A stretch of DNA of 64,000 nt from Coriaria nepalensis. Lineage: Eukaryota; Streptophyta; Magnoliopsida; Cucurbitales; Coriariaceae. The notes beneath the pieces were generated by a model that searched no databases, was not told the DNA's origin, and was given only the letters and a program-made list of their open reading frames with translations. Of the stretch, positions 49,399 to 61,484 are shown one piece after another; the first letter of the stretch is position 1, and every line of letters begins with the position of its first letter. The DNA lies in contig CP114486.1 of NCBI GenBank assembly GCA_027186245.1, positions 3,935,501-3,999,500 on the forward strand, in the 5' to 3' direction. A program made the translations under genes and the position numbers.

Positions 49399-52103
49399 AT
49401 GACCAGGGAGAGAGTGCCTGAAAACCTAAAGAAAAAGCTTGCTCTTGCTGTTAGAAGCATTCAATGGAGCTATGCGATTTTCTGGTCAACTTCAGCTCGA
49501 CACTCTGGGTATAATATTCTCTGTTCCTTCTTCACTCCATATTTAGATTCCTTTCCCCTTCTTTTTCATGTAATTTTTTCCCAAGTATGATCTGTTTATC
49601 AGTTAACAATTCTACTTAGAACTTGATGTTAACAATCAGTTAACAAGTCTATTTAGATTCCTTCTTCACTCTGGGTATGCTATCTTTTTCACTCCATATT
49701 TATATCAGAGGAAGAATGCTTTTTTTCTTTATGAGTCCTAACTTGATATTCTTCCTGCTGGAAAACATTTTGAAGGGAGATGTTGGAGTGGGGTGAAGGG
49801 TACTACAATGGAGATATTAAGACAAGGAAGACAGTCCAATCCATGGAGTTGGATTATGAGCAAGCGGGTTTGCAACGGAGTGAACAATTGAGAGAACTTT
49901 ATGAATCTCTCTCTGGCCATGAATCGAATAATCCACAAGCTAGAAGGCCTTCTGTTTCTTTATCCCCTGAAGATCTCACCGATACAGAGTGGTATTACTT
50001 GGTTTGCATGTCCTTCGCCTTCAACATTGGCCAAGGGTATCTTTTTTTTCTTTTTTCTCTTTATATATATGTATATATATAATATATGTGCTTAGTTTTC
50101 AAGTAAATATCTATCTTGAGCTGTTTCTTAGGTTGCCTGGAAGAACGTTGGCGAATGGTGAACCGATTTGGCTATGCAATGCTCATTTTGCAGATAGTAA
50201 AGTTTTCAGTCGCTCTCTTCTAGCTAAGGTACCTTGCAGTTTACTTGTCTCAAACAATATTTAGTGCATTTTATACACAATTTTAACAACCATGCATAAT
50301 CTTATCCAATTTGAACTAATATTTACTTGTTTCTTGTTCTATGACTTCTCCCTTTTGACAAATTTTCTCACAGAGTGCATCCATTCAGGTACCAATTTTC
50401 ACCTGTTCTAATTTTCTCCACAGATTTTTCATATCTTCTGTTCCGTTCTTGTGGTTAATTAACTTTTTTTTTCCTTCTCTCTCTCACTTTACAGACCATA
50501 GTTTGCTTTCCGTATTTTGGAGGTGTGCTGGAATTGGGAGTGACCGAACTGGTAATTTCTATATCCGAATGATCCTAACGGCAATATCCATTTGTTATAT
50601 TTCAAGGTTTTTTAGATTCTACTTAATTTGGTCTTCTTTGATCGGTTTCTATAAGGTTTTGGAGGACCCAGATCTGATTTTGCACCTTAAGACCTCTTTC
50701 TTGGAGGTTCCATGTTCCATAGGCTTCAAGAATGTCAAATGCACTGTTAAAAACATAAGAAAAGAAGACGACATCTTGTACTATGCCCTTGATCATGAGA
50801 CTCTAGAGTCAGATGAGCAAGAAATAGCTTCTCTGGATAACAGTTGTAACGGGCTAGTGGGCCCATTTATGGTTGAAGGGATAAATGGAGCAGCTTCTCA
50901 TGCACAAAGCTGGCAATTCATGGACGATGAGTTTAGTAACTGTGTCCTTTCTATGAACTCAAGTGACTGTATTTCTCAAACATTCATAGAGACCGAAAAG
51001 ATTGCCTCCATCCCTCATGGGGAAAATATAAATGAGTATTTGCCGACATGTCAAGGAAAAAATGAAACAAAATTGCCTTCACTGGATCTTCGGAATGATG
51101 ATTTACACTATCAGAGTATTCTATCTTCTCTTTTAAAGAGCTCACCCCGGTTTATTTTGGGCCCACATTCCCAAAATTGTGCCATGGAATCAAGCTTTAT
51201 CAATTGGAAGAAAAAAAGAATACCAAGTTTCCAAAAACCGAAAGGCACTACCCCACAAAGTTTATTGAAAAGAATTTTGTTTGAAGTTCCTCGGATGCAT
51301 TCTTGTGGCTTTCCCGCCACATCATCAGAAGCCGATGAAATTGGGGTAAATAATGCATTATCGGAAAAGAAGAGAAGAGAAAAACTTAATGAAAGATTTT
51401 TTACCCTAAGATCCCTTGTCCCTTCAATTAGAAAGGTAAGTAAGATTTTTTAGTCCATTTACGCTTCAACTTTTAACACAAAATGGAGTTTAGACCCAAG
51501 CTGTTTTTTTGCAGGAGGACAAAGTATCAATACTAGATGAGGCAATAGACTATGTGAAAGAGCTAGAGAGGAGGGTAGAAGAGTTGGAATCTTCTAGGGA
51601 ATTAACCGAAATAGAAGCAAGAACAAAGAGGAGACTGAGAGACAGAGTAGAGACTACATCCAATAGCAAGAAGAAACCATTCATGACCAAGAGGAAGTCA
51701 TTTGACGTAATCAATGATTCCGAGTACGAGCTCGATCCAGTGACATCATCTTGTGATGTCTCGGGCGATGATGTAATAAATGTCTGTATAAGCAACAGGG
51801 ATGTTCTGATTGAGATTAGATGTCCTTCTAGGGAGGGAGTTTTGTTGGAAATCATGGATGTAGTAAGCAATCTTCGTTTAGATTCTCATTCTGTTCGATC
51901 TTCTGTTAGTGATGGGGTTCTTTCTCTTACCATCAAATCAAAGGTATTCTTCTACATATTTGACCCTTTTAAGGTTATGTTCTTTTTTTCTTAAACGCAT
52001 GTTCTAAATTTTGCATCTTGTGAAACTGCAGTTTAATATGTCGTCTGTCACGTCAGCCGGGATTATCAAGCAAGCAATTGAGAGAATCGCTCGGAAGTGT
52101 TGA
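49399..52103 (+). CDS. GL3: bHLH transcription factor, subgroup IIIf, GL3/EGL3-like (606 aa, 8 exons)
   Basis: Exons 49399-49508, 49776-50036, 50132-50228, 50374-50388 (15 bp), 50495-50551, 50656-51435, 51515-51943 and 52032-52103. IIIf bHLH proteins bind R2R3-MYBs and a TTG1-type WD40 protein (MBW complex) and control trichome, root-hair and flavonoid genes in the nucleus. The N-terminal MYB-interacting region (about 10-190) shows [36 protein letters not shown] and [12 protein letters not shown]. An acidic middle carries [19 protein letters not shown]. The bHLH (about 412-460) is [15 protein letters not shown] followed by LRSLVPSI and [20 protein letters not shown]-terminal ACT-like domain spans about 530-606. 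The basic-region His expected at 413 is Asn (codon AAT at 51352-51354). GEMLEW at exon 2 start has one residue more than usual. Confidence 0.93.
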
Positions 52104-53559
52104 ATGAATTCATGTCTTGAATGTGGCTATTTTTGTTCTTCGAGATTCAAATTCCGACAATTTGGTCGCTGTACAATTGTGTAATCATGGAATTTCTTCA
52201 TTCACATAGATCTTTTACTTACTGTAACATACCTGAGTTTCTTCAGGTAATAAGCCTAATAAAGAGAAATAAAGTTGTCTTCAATAATCAACTTGTATAA
52301 AAGCAAATCACTCTTCATGCTAATGCTAATGCCTATTAGCAGGTAGTAGGCTTTTTGTTTCATATTACTTGCTAGAAATGACTTCTCGTTTGACATGCCG
52401 CAGCTCTTTAGCAAATATGAAAGGTGAAGGTGCAAGTGAAGCCCACACAATTCCCCTTAAGCACCTCTTTAGCCAATTTGACATGCCCCAATGTTTTAAT
52501 ACTTACTTGAGAAAGTTTGTGGATACCTGAAAACCCCACAATTCTCAGATGAATCAATAGGTTTTTTTAGTCTGCAATCTGCATATATGACAATGAAAAG
52601 TCATATTTATCTGGATTTTAATTCTCTCTCAGACTCTCGTCATATATGCTTCATTTATGTTTTGGTCTCATGTCATTGTACTTTCTTGCAATGTTCATTG
52701 TAATTCTGGGAAGACTCTCCAATGAAATGAGAGGCTAGATTACACGAACTTCTTCAATGAAATGAACTTACCTATCAAGGAAAAAAAAGGTTGAAGTCTA
52801 GATGACAAAAGAAACACAATTGACAAGTAATGCATTAAAAAGAAGGATTGGTAAGGACTAAGGAGAGTCTTCCCCCCTTTTTAGAAAAAAAAAAGGTAAG
52901 ATTCAAACTGCTTTTCAGACATACAATTTTATTGAAGGTCCTCCATCAAATGGAGTTTGTGCCTTTCATTGTCTTCTGAATCACCCGTTGTCACAAGGTC
53001 CCCCAACTTTTCATTGGACAAAAAAAAAAGAAAAAACTTTATGCTAATTCTTTAATTGGAAAAGATGTAATCAATTACATAGCATAAAAGACAGGACAAT
53101 ACAAAGAATTAAGAAACACCAAATCCACTTTAGCAAACAAATAAATGTTACACAACATAAAGGTTCAATCATATTGGTGTTTTTTGGCCAACAACATAAC
53201 ATTCTCTATATCAAATATTCTCCATTTCTCCCTTCACAATCATCACAAAGAGGAAATCTTCAAGCCCCCACTTAGTCTATAGCAAATATTCTCCCTTTAC
53301 TATTTTCTAACTCACTCACAAAACCAGTTCACCAAACAATTTCTTGGAAAATCTAGATTAAAAGACAAAATAAATAATAAAATAATAAATAATAAAGTAA
53401 TAAATTAATAAATGTAATCATATGGAAGCAAAATCCTTCACTGTATACCTTCTCCTACAACTTCATCCGGAGCCGATATATAACCTTTTCATCCTCAAAA
53501 CACCAGAAAAATGCTAACGAAAGACGGTTCAGAGACTGCCATGCTGCACCTTTGATATA
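52104..53559. other. bHLH 3' flank, gene-free
   Basis: The 3' UTR presumably ends within a few hundred bases (AATAAAGAGAAATAAAG near 52258-52274 is a candidate signal). The remainder is AT-rich spacer with no recognisable coding or repeat structure. Confidence 0.45.
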
Positions 53560-53935
53560 CCTCATTCAAGTTCATGAATGTAGGAACAACAAGTTCATCA
53601 TTACTGTCGTCACTGTCAATAGCTTGAGCATTTGAACCATGATCTTCTGCAGTAGGTCAGGTTCATCAACATCATCATGATCTCAAATTGGATTATCATA
53701 TTCATCAAAGACATTGTCTCTGCTTGCCAAGACTTGGTTTGACTTGGGATTGTACACCATGAATGCTTTGCTCTGCTTACCAAGATATAGCAGCTGCTTC
53801 TACCCAAATCTCTTGGGAATTTTCTTCTCGAATAACATACTCATTGTTATTTCCATGACTGTTCTATTTCTCCTCTCAACAACTCCATTTTACTGAGAGT
53901 ATAGGTTACAGTCAGTTGGTGCACGAAAGCGAAAG
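53560..53935 (-). mobile_element. Ty1/copia integrase fragment, decayed
   Basis: On the minus strand, NGVVERRNRTVMEI (end of a copia integrase core) is followed after a deletion by YNPKSNQVLASRDNVFDE, the usual linker before reverse transcriptase. Stops interrupt it and no LTR or other domains adjoin. It abuts the truncated neprosin copy at 54073. Confidence 0.75.
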
Positions 53936-54072
53936 CTGAGTTGCTTGTAGATATCAATTCAATCTATGATATCATTAACTCTGTCTGTTTAAAAGAAGAG
54001 AAAGATAGGAATGCAAAAAAAACTAGTTACAAAAACAGTTACCCAATCACACCCTTCTGACTAAAGCCTTAC

Positions 54073-54384
54073 GAAATCAAATTCCTTTCCCCAAAAACTC
54101 TTGATTGCAGGTTTATTAATTAGTTTGAGTTGTCTTTCCAACACCAATTCTTCTTCTAGGGACAATTCTCTTAGTCCTCCGAACGCATCTGCTCTTAAAA
54201 GGAGAGCAAATACAGTAAACAAAACAAGTTTTATGTTCTTACAGTCTATACCAGTCACTATCTGGGGTGATTCGGTCCCCGTTTTGCCTAAAAATATCCC
54301 GGTCGAAGCTTGTACTGAAGATGAACAGCGAACCAACATTTTTTCTTTTGTCTTTATATCTGATAAATGTATGAATATTTTCAA
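54073..54384 (-). pseudogene. Neprosin-family gene copy B, first exon only
   Basis: The frame contains a signal-peptide-like NIKLVLFTVFALLLRADAF followed by LSLEEELVLERQLKLINKPAIKS, the start of the neprosin activation-peptide region (DUF4409). It ends at a good donor GATTTC|GTAAGG, but nothing of the peptidase follows downstream; a copia fragment lies there instead. The usual start codon just before the signal peptide appears lost (TGT AAG AAC ATA). This is a truncated tandem copy. Confidence 0.65.
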
Positions 54385-54592
54385 ATAGATGGCTAGAAAT
54401 TAGAAATTAGCTAACTTTCTATAAAGCAATGGGACTGTCTTGGAGATAAGATTGCATTTTAGATAACTTAATAACTCGCCAGTTAATACTAACCAAGTAA
54501 TGGAGAATCATACTTCATCATATCCCCATTCCCTCCAAAATCTTGAATTGCAATACATAAGGGAAAATTCCACTGCAAAGCCTTCTACTGGT

Positions 54593-56262
54593 TCAGCTAA
54601 ACCTACAATTCCCATGCCCTCCAAAATATATATGGTTTTTAAACTTCACATTATCACCGATTTTTTTTATGGCATTATAACAAAATGGCTTAACGGCATC
54701 TATTTGGAGAGAATCCGGGCGAGGATCGACAAAAGAATAAGTATTCGGTCCTACCATTTGGATTTTCTTCACATAAGCAGCCTTGCCATAATCCTCTTCC
54801 GAAAAATGGCCGCTTCCCATTGGAGGGCTCAATTTCGATACCGGGCAGTAAACCTCGCCTCCCCATGAAGCAAAATCGGCTCCTCCTTTATCCAAAGTTG
54901 TAAATTTGTCCTTTGGCCAGTAACCAATAAATTTACCTTGCAACTCAAACATCCAGTTCCCAGTAACCTTATCCTGTTTTTTAACGTAACCCGTTAGCCG
55001 ATACATGAATGTATAAACATATATGTGGTTATATAAGAAATAAGTTTTTCACTGACCTGGTGTATACTGACTTCAATTTGATGGGCCCCGATAACTGGAA
55101 ACTGGACTTAAAACAAGGCCGATCGGCATGTAAGCGCTAACTTGTACAAATCCGGGACAAAGCATGTTGTAACAACCATGTCTATAACCATCAGACTGAA
55201 GAGTTTTAAAAGCAAGACAACTATCAGTTAAGAGAAGGAGGAACATGGAAACATCTGTAACAAAAAGAAATAAGATGTTAATAGACGAGCAACTTACAGT
55301 CCAGAAGGTATACAGTCGGCTACCGTTTTGAAATACTGGTGGAATAACATTAGAAGGGAAGAACATTGAATTAGGGTCATATAATGAAACTATAAAGCAT
55401 ATATGGAATTTAATGTTTACGAGAAAATATACCTCCCACCCAGCTGATATACTGTTTTGGATCTGATGAGGGCCTTTAGCCACCCACATAGCAGCAATCC
55501 TAAACTGATCTTGTGGTACAATCGGGTTCCATACATTGATTTGTGCATTCACTCCATTACTAGTGCCTCTGAAAGCGGCTATTGCAGACTATAAATCACA
55601 AGCTGTTAATTAGGTTCAATTAATGATATAGGGGGGAGGGGATTAGAAACTTTTTCCTGGTGACGGAGTTACTAACATAAAATCCCGGTATAAGTCCCGA
55701 TGTGGCGGATAAATATTGATGCTTGGCCACATGATGATCCCTTTGTAATGATTTCAAGTATTTTCCGACCATTAGATCTTCCTTTTCGGTTTGTCTAATT
55801 AGGACCGATCCTTGGGGACAATGTGGGGTCCTAGCAAAATTCTTTTAGGATGTGTTCTTCTCTCCTTTTGGAGTATTATTTGATGGTTTTATCTGTCAAA
55901 GTGAGTGTTATCCATTACATAGATAGAAAAGACCTTGTTAAAATCATTTTCCGTATAGAGAAAAGTGCTTATAGACAGTCTTGACCTAAATCTTATGATT
56001 CTTGAGCAAAGGATGATCAAAAGCATGTTGCTTGTATATATCAACACAATCTATGATTTCATTGTACTCCGTCTGTTGAGCAAAGATAAAAGAGAAACAC
56101 TCTATGAAAGGTTTCGATATTAAAATGAATGGAAGATATGGAGAAGCAACAATTTGAATCTCAAAATCATACCCGAAAGCTTTTAATTGCCAGTTTATTG
56201 ATTGATTGGAGCTGTTTTTCCAATTCCAAATCTTCTTCTTTAGTCAGACATTTGATGGGCTT
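54593..56262 (-). pseudogene. Neprosin-family (DUF239, glutamic peptidase-like) gene copy A, decayed
   Basis: Segments in transcription order: activation peptide (about 56262-56173, LTKEEDLELEKQLQSINK), 56072-55986 (IIDCVDIYKQHAFDHPLLKN), 55892-55677, 55590-55433 (GTSNGVNAQINVWNPIVPQD), a diverged piece ending GSRLYTFW (about 55385-55300), 55195-55057 (GCYNMLCPGFVQVS) and 54973-54593 (WGGEVYCPVSK, MGSGHFSEEDYGKAAY, stop). These follow the order of secreted plant DUF239 proteins. Lesions: TAG where CAG is usual at the end of the second segment, TAA inside the third, a one-base shift near the GGGGCCC run at about 55090, and an out-of-phase junction near 55432. The signal peptide exon is missing upstream. 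The long last exon is still fully open, so decay may be moderate. Confidence 0.75.
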
Positions 56263-56569
56263 GAACTAGCATTGAGGCCGAGGAAGAGTGAGCGGGGTTG
56301 TCAAGATAATATCTGTTTCGCGGGCTACATTACACATGCAGCTTATGCAAGTTAGGAGGGCTGCTATGTTATTTCCTTATTTTGTTAGGGTTATTTGTTT
56401 CCTTTATTTTTATTAATCTTTAATTTCTTTATTTATTTTAGGGTTAAGTCTATAAATATTTTTGTTTATGTTAATAGAAGAGGAATATAATTACTTTTTA
56501 GAAGTATTGATCTTTTGGCACTGTGGGTCAAGAATTGATCTCCTAGCACCGTGAATTATTTAATCCAAA
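56263..56569. other. Spacer between neprosin copy A and copia element
   Basis: About 300 bp, possibly remains of a copia LTR or leader, T-rich at 56370-56480. No LTR pair could be established. Confidence 0.3.
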
Positions 56570-58345
56570 AATCAATAGAGTTGTAGCAGCTAGAGATATT
56601 TCCTTTGATGAAGAAGCTGAGTTCAAATGGGAGATGGGAGATGTTGATTACACCGATTCCCTCATTGAGAATCAATAACTCAATTCTTTGTTATAGTCAT
56701 AAGATAAAGAGGATGTTGAACCAATTGGACCTAGGTTTAGGGCACTAGACGATATCTATCAGAGATGCAATATTATAATCTCTGAGTCGAGCTTGTTTGA
56801 TGAAGCCAATTAAGACAAAAAATGGAGAATGGCAATGAAGGAGGAGCTAGACATGATCAAGAAGAATGAAACTTGACATATAGTTGACAAGCCAGCAAAC
56901 CAAAAAGCTATTGGTGTAAAATGAATCTTCAAACTCAAGTTTAATACAGATGGATTAATCAATAAATATAAAGCTAGGCTTGTATTGAAGGGATATGCTA
57001 AAAGATATGACATTGATTACACTAATACATTTGCTCTGGTTGGCAGGTTAGACACAACAAAATGCTTATAGCATTGGCAGCAAGCAAACAATGGAAGATC
57101 CACCAGCTTGATATAAAATCAACCTTTATCAATATAATTCTAGAAGAAGAAATTTATGTAGAACAACTTGAAGCATTTGAAATAAAGGTGTAAAAAAATA
57201 AAGGTTGACACATACTTGTATGGACTCAAGCAAGCTCCACAAATAAAGGTGTATAAGCTTGTATGAACTCATACTTGTAGGGCAATAAATAAATGTGTAC
57301 AAGCTTCACAAAGCCTTGTATAGACTCAAGCAAGCTCCAAGGGCATGATATTTTAAAATTGACTCATACTTGACAGAGGTTGGTTTCACGAGAAGTGAGA
57401 GTGATGCAACTCTCTATGTCAAGAAGTCAGGTGATTACTTTCATATCATTTCTCTTTATGCAGATGATCTCTTGATTACTAAAAATATAGAAGAAATGAT
57501 ACTCGATTTCAAATCCAATATGAAATCAGAATTTGAGATGATTAGCTTAGGATTGATGAAATTCTTTTTTAGAATGAAAGTTGTGAAAGAAATTAGTGCA
57601 ATTTTTGTCTACTAGGAGAAATATGCAAAGAAACTTCTGAAAAAGTTTCAAATAGATGATTACAAGCCAATTACAACTCCTTTAGTTGTAAGCGAGAAGT
57701 TGTCCAAACATGATGATGCAAATAAAGTTGATAAAACTAACTACATGAGCTTAATTGATGGTTTAATGTATCTAATAGCCACAAGACTTGATATTATGCA
57801 TTCCATTAGTTTACTATCAAGGTTCATGAGTAATCCAAGTCAAATTCAACCCGAATCAGCAAGAAGAATTCTAAGATACCTAAACGGTACTTTGAACTTT
57901 GAAATCTTGTATAAGGTAAATTCACTTTAATTTGTTAGGTAGATAGTGATTCGACATGTTCATGTGATAATTCAAGAATTACAAGTGGCTATTGTTTATC
58001 TTTCAATTTATGAGTATTTTGTTGGAGTTTAAAGAATAAACAGTGGTTGCTCAATCCACTAGTGAAGTAGGATATATAGCAATTGTTGCTTCTAATCAAG
58101 CTACTTAGTTGAGAAAATTATAAATGATTTGGGATTTGTTCAAACTACTCCCACTATGATTTTATGTGATAGCAAATCAGTAATACAATATTTGAAAATC
58201 ATGAGCACCTTGGTAGAACCAAACATATACATGTTAAATTTCATGCTATAAGAGAAAGAATCCAGAAATGAGAAATCAAACTCTTGCATCATCTTATGAA
58301 AAATAAAATATAAATATTTTTACTAAAAAAATGATACATGAATTA
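56570..58345 (+). mobile_element. Ty1/copia pol fragment (linker, RT, RNase H), decayed
   Basis: RDISFDEEAEF (about 56605) is the integrase-RT linker, then KEELDMIKKNET, a copia RT with YKARLVLKGYAKRYDIDY (about 56968-57025), LYADDLLITKN (57450-57485, the YADD active site), the region before RNase H (about 57700-57930, ARLDIMHSISLLSRFMSNP-like) and RNase H end fragments (to about 58300). Stops and shifts are frequent, and the YGLKQAP segment is locally duplicated (about 57217-57345). No LTRs found. Confidence 0.85.
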
Positions 58346-58555
58346 AATAGTTAGTTAATTGTTGAATAAAATAAAATGAATTATCAACTATTCAAATTAC
58401 TCATTTAATTAATAAATAATAATATAAATAATTATCAACTAATTTTATTTTATTCAAAATTTATTTAACTTTAATCTATATACCATTATTATTTTTTGCT
58501 AAAGCTCTTTCTACTTTTAATTTTTAAATGTTTAGAAAAAAGTGAGAAATCTCCC

Positions 58556-59294
58556 TAGAGGTGTCAAAATGGGCCGAGTTTTTCAGCCCGGGAGAAAAAA
58601 CTCGGCCCTAAGCCCGGCTCAGATATGGGCTCGGGCTTGAAAAAATTTCCAAGCTCACCAGCCCACTTGGCATATAAGCTCGGTTGAGCTTAGCCTGGTA
58701 ATTTTTTATTTATTATTTTTTATTTATATATTCATTGTAAGATCCATTTTTTCCTCTTTAAAGCCGGGAGGTTTTTTTGACGAACTCATTATTTAATAAT
58801 ATGCAATGAAGTATTTATTTGGTCAAAAATTTATTCTTTATTTGAGATGTTCTTAGACTCTTAGTTATTTGATAATTAGATAATTTGATAATTTGAGATG
58901 TTATTAGTTATTTGGTTATAAACTTTGATGATACAATTTGATAATTTTGTTTGGATTGTTCTTTAGACTTCTTGTTAATTGGATTATTTTCATGACTCAA
59001 AATCTCAAATAATTTTACTTATTTTAATAATAATTTTTTATGAATTTTTTATTTAAAAAAAGGCCGGGCCCAAACCATTTTAGGCCCGATAGAACTCGGC
59101 TCATTTTAAGCATAGATGAGCTCGAGATAAACTCAAAATATTTTTTAGATCGGATTCAAACATATATTTTAAAAACGGACCAAACCTAACCTAACTTTTT
59201 TTTTTCTCGAGCTTAGCCCGACTTACCCTAAAAAGTGAAAAATTCTTAAGGAGCTGGACCGAGCCGAGTCGGATGGCCTATTTTAATACCTCTA
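58556..59294. mobile_element. hAT-like non-autonomous DNA transposon (739 bp) with 8-bp TSD
   Basis: The left end TAGAGGTGTCAAAATGGGCC (58556-58575) and the inverted right end TAGAGGTATTAAAATAGGCC (59294-59275) are 17/20 identical. Flanks AATCTCCC (58548-58555) and AATCTTCC (59295-59302) form an 8-bp target-site duplication with one mismatch, which is diagnostic of hAT. Sub-terminal GGCCC/CTCGGC repeats occur on both sides. No transposase. Confidence 0.8.
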
Positions 59295-59302
59295 AATCTT
59301 CC

Positions 59303-59988
59303 CCAAACCAATCAAGATTCAAGAGTGTTTCATTGCTTCTTGCGAGAATTGATCACGTTTTTTTTTTTGGAGAGCTAAAGGTTGCCTACACCTTTTTTGC
59401 CTTCTTGGCTTTTAAAGCCTATGTACTTGCAGCAGAGACTTTCTCTACATTCAGCCCTCTTAGCCCACTTTTGCAGTAACCTATTTTCTAAGCTTTTATT
59501 AGTCGTATTTGTAATTAAGCATGGTCATTTATTGTTCCCTCTTCAACAGGTGTTAAGTGGCTGTTTGAATTTATTTCTTCTATGACTTTTAGTAGTATTT
59601 AGGCTTGTAAACAATCTGCTCTTTGTAGCAAGAAGAGGGAAAAAACGAAGCATTTTTTTTTTTTTTCATTTCCCAACTTCTGCGATCTTGCACTCAACAA
59701 AAAAAAAATCTTACACTTCCTTGTTCGCCCGTTTAATCGGAACAGATCCCGGTGGGCATTGTTGATTGGAATATATTGGACATTTGTATTTGTTGTTGAA
59801 GATTCATCTGTAGTATTTCTTTTCAGAATATCGGAAGGCTTCGTGTCTCGGAAAAAACATAACAATCTCAAGCAAATACTTATAGACAATAAATATATGG
59901 AAAGAAATTATTATATATTTTTAATCTATTTTAATTATATATAAATTTCATATAATAATAATAAAATAATATATATAATTAAGAGTTT
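59303..59988. other. Spacer between the two hAT-like elements
   Basis: About 690 bp, AT-rich, with short overlapping ORFs on both strands (for example 59273-59479 +, 59599-59889 -) that show no family similarity. Confidence 0.4.
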
Positions 59989-60690
59989 TAGAGATGGCAA
60001 TTCATGCCGGCACGACACGGCACAAATTGTCGTGTTGTGCTTAGCACGAATTGTATCATGTCGTATCCAGTACGGATTGACATGTACCTATGTCCGTGCT
60101 TAAAAATAAGAGTATGACACGATACAGATACAATAACGAGCTATAAACATGTCATGCTCGTCCGTGAAATTGTGCTGGCCCGTGGGCCCGTTTCGGCCTA
60201 TGTGCCTGTTTTGGCTCATGGGCTTGAATGCTTGTTTTTTTTTATAAAAAAAAAGTTAATTTTAAATAAAATAAGAGTTTTAAAGTGATTAGTAAAATAC
60301 TAATATATATTTTGTATATTGTTAATCGTTCATAATTATTATTATTTAATAAATTAGAAATTAATATCATTAATAATTAAAATTATAAATAAACTATAAT
60401 AAATATTATTTGGCTAAACAATATCTTACATTAATAAAAAGATTTTTAACATACAAAATAATTTTCGGAGAAAAAACTCATATGATTAAGAAGCATTTTT
60501 TAGCATATCTCTCGAACGAGCCCAAAAAAGCCGTGCCGACATAAAAAATCTGTGCCGACTCACGTGCTCACATAATTGAGTACAACACAATCCGACACGA
60601 CTAACTTGTGTCATACCTATACTCATACTATACTTTTATCGTGTCATACTAGACATATTTATATCGATCCGATCCATTTTACTATCTTTA
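59989..60690. mobile_element. Second hAT-like non-autonomous element (about 700 bp)
   Basis: Left TAGAGATGGCAA and inverted right TAAAGATAGTAA form short imperfect termini. Sub-terminal zones are rich in CACGACACGG/CGTGTCATAC-type repeats on both sides in inverted orientation, a common layout of plant hAT-derived small elements. Flanks AAGAGTTT and, offset by 2 bp, AAGAGTGA give only a partial 8-bp match. Confidence 0.55.
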
Positions 60691-61484
60691 AAAAGAGTGA
60701 TCAACCTCTCAACTTATAACCTTTCATGAGAAAAGAGGTGGGGTATTGCCGTAAATACTTGCCACTCCCTACTCCCTAAGTCCCCACAAACTCACAGGCG
60801 CTCAACCAAGATGGTTACAGGACCTGCAAATAGGGGAGAAACCATTGACAACACTAACCCAAAAGGCGCAGGATATTTTTCTCTTTGTAGAGGGAGAAAG
60901 AGATAGGGAAAGGGAGAGGGGGGATGAAATTTAGCGCAGGGAAAGTAGAAATGCGTTTCTGTGGAGCGGAATTTCTTGGTTTCGATCATACGTCAACCCG
61001 CTGATACATGGTGAGTTATCAATTTTGGGGAAATTTTTATTACTTTTTCTTCAAGGTAGTTTTTAATTTTTATTCTTAATTATGTTTCTGGGTGTTTGAG
61101 ATAACAGAAGTGGAATCAATCTGTAACTTGTTTTTCAATTTGATACTGTGAGAATTGACTTATGCTGGAAAAAATGTTATCTTTATGGATTTACAATTCT
61201 ATAACATTCGGATTAGTAAGAAAATGTGTATTAAAATCCATTTGAGTCAATTTAAAATATGAACAACTCGGATTTTCATTTCCCTGAAAATGAACTTCTT
61301 TGAATGGAATGTATACATACTATGTTCTATACATTCTGGGAAGATCGGTTAACCTTTGGCTTGCTTTTACAGAAAAAGAAGCTTGGAGTTGAAGTAATTA
61401 CATGTCATACGTGTCTATTTAGAGTACAAGGTGTTTCCCATTTCATGCTTGCTCTGCGCAGTCTCATCTCGGTAAAGCTAAAAA
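60691..61484. other. Promoter and 5' leader of the uncharacterised gene
   Basis: A purine-rich leader (60880-60930) ends ACATG|GTGAGT (61014), a good donor, and an acceptor close to the ATG at 61485 would remove most of 61014-61480 as a leader intron. Confidence 0.45.

Noticed and set aside
54101..54868. Plus-strand ORFs of 95 and 122 aa
   Set aside because: Both are antisense to the neprosin-family segments, which have clear family motifs on the minus strand.
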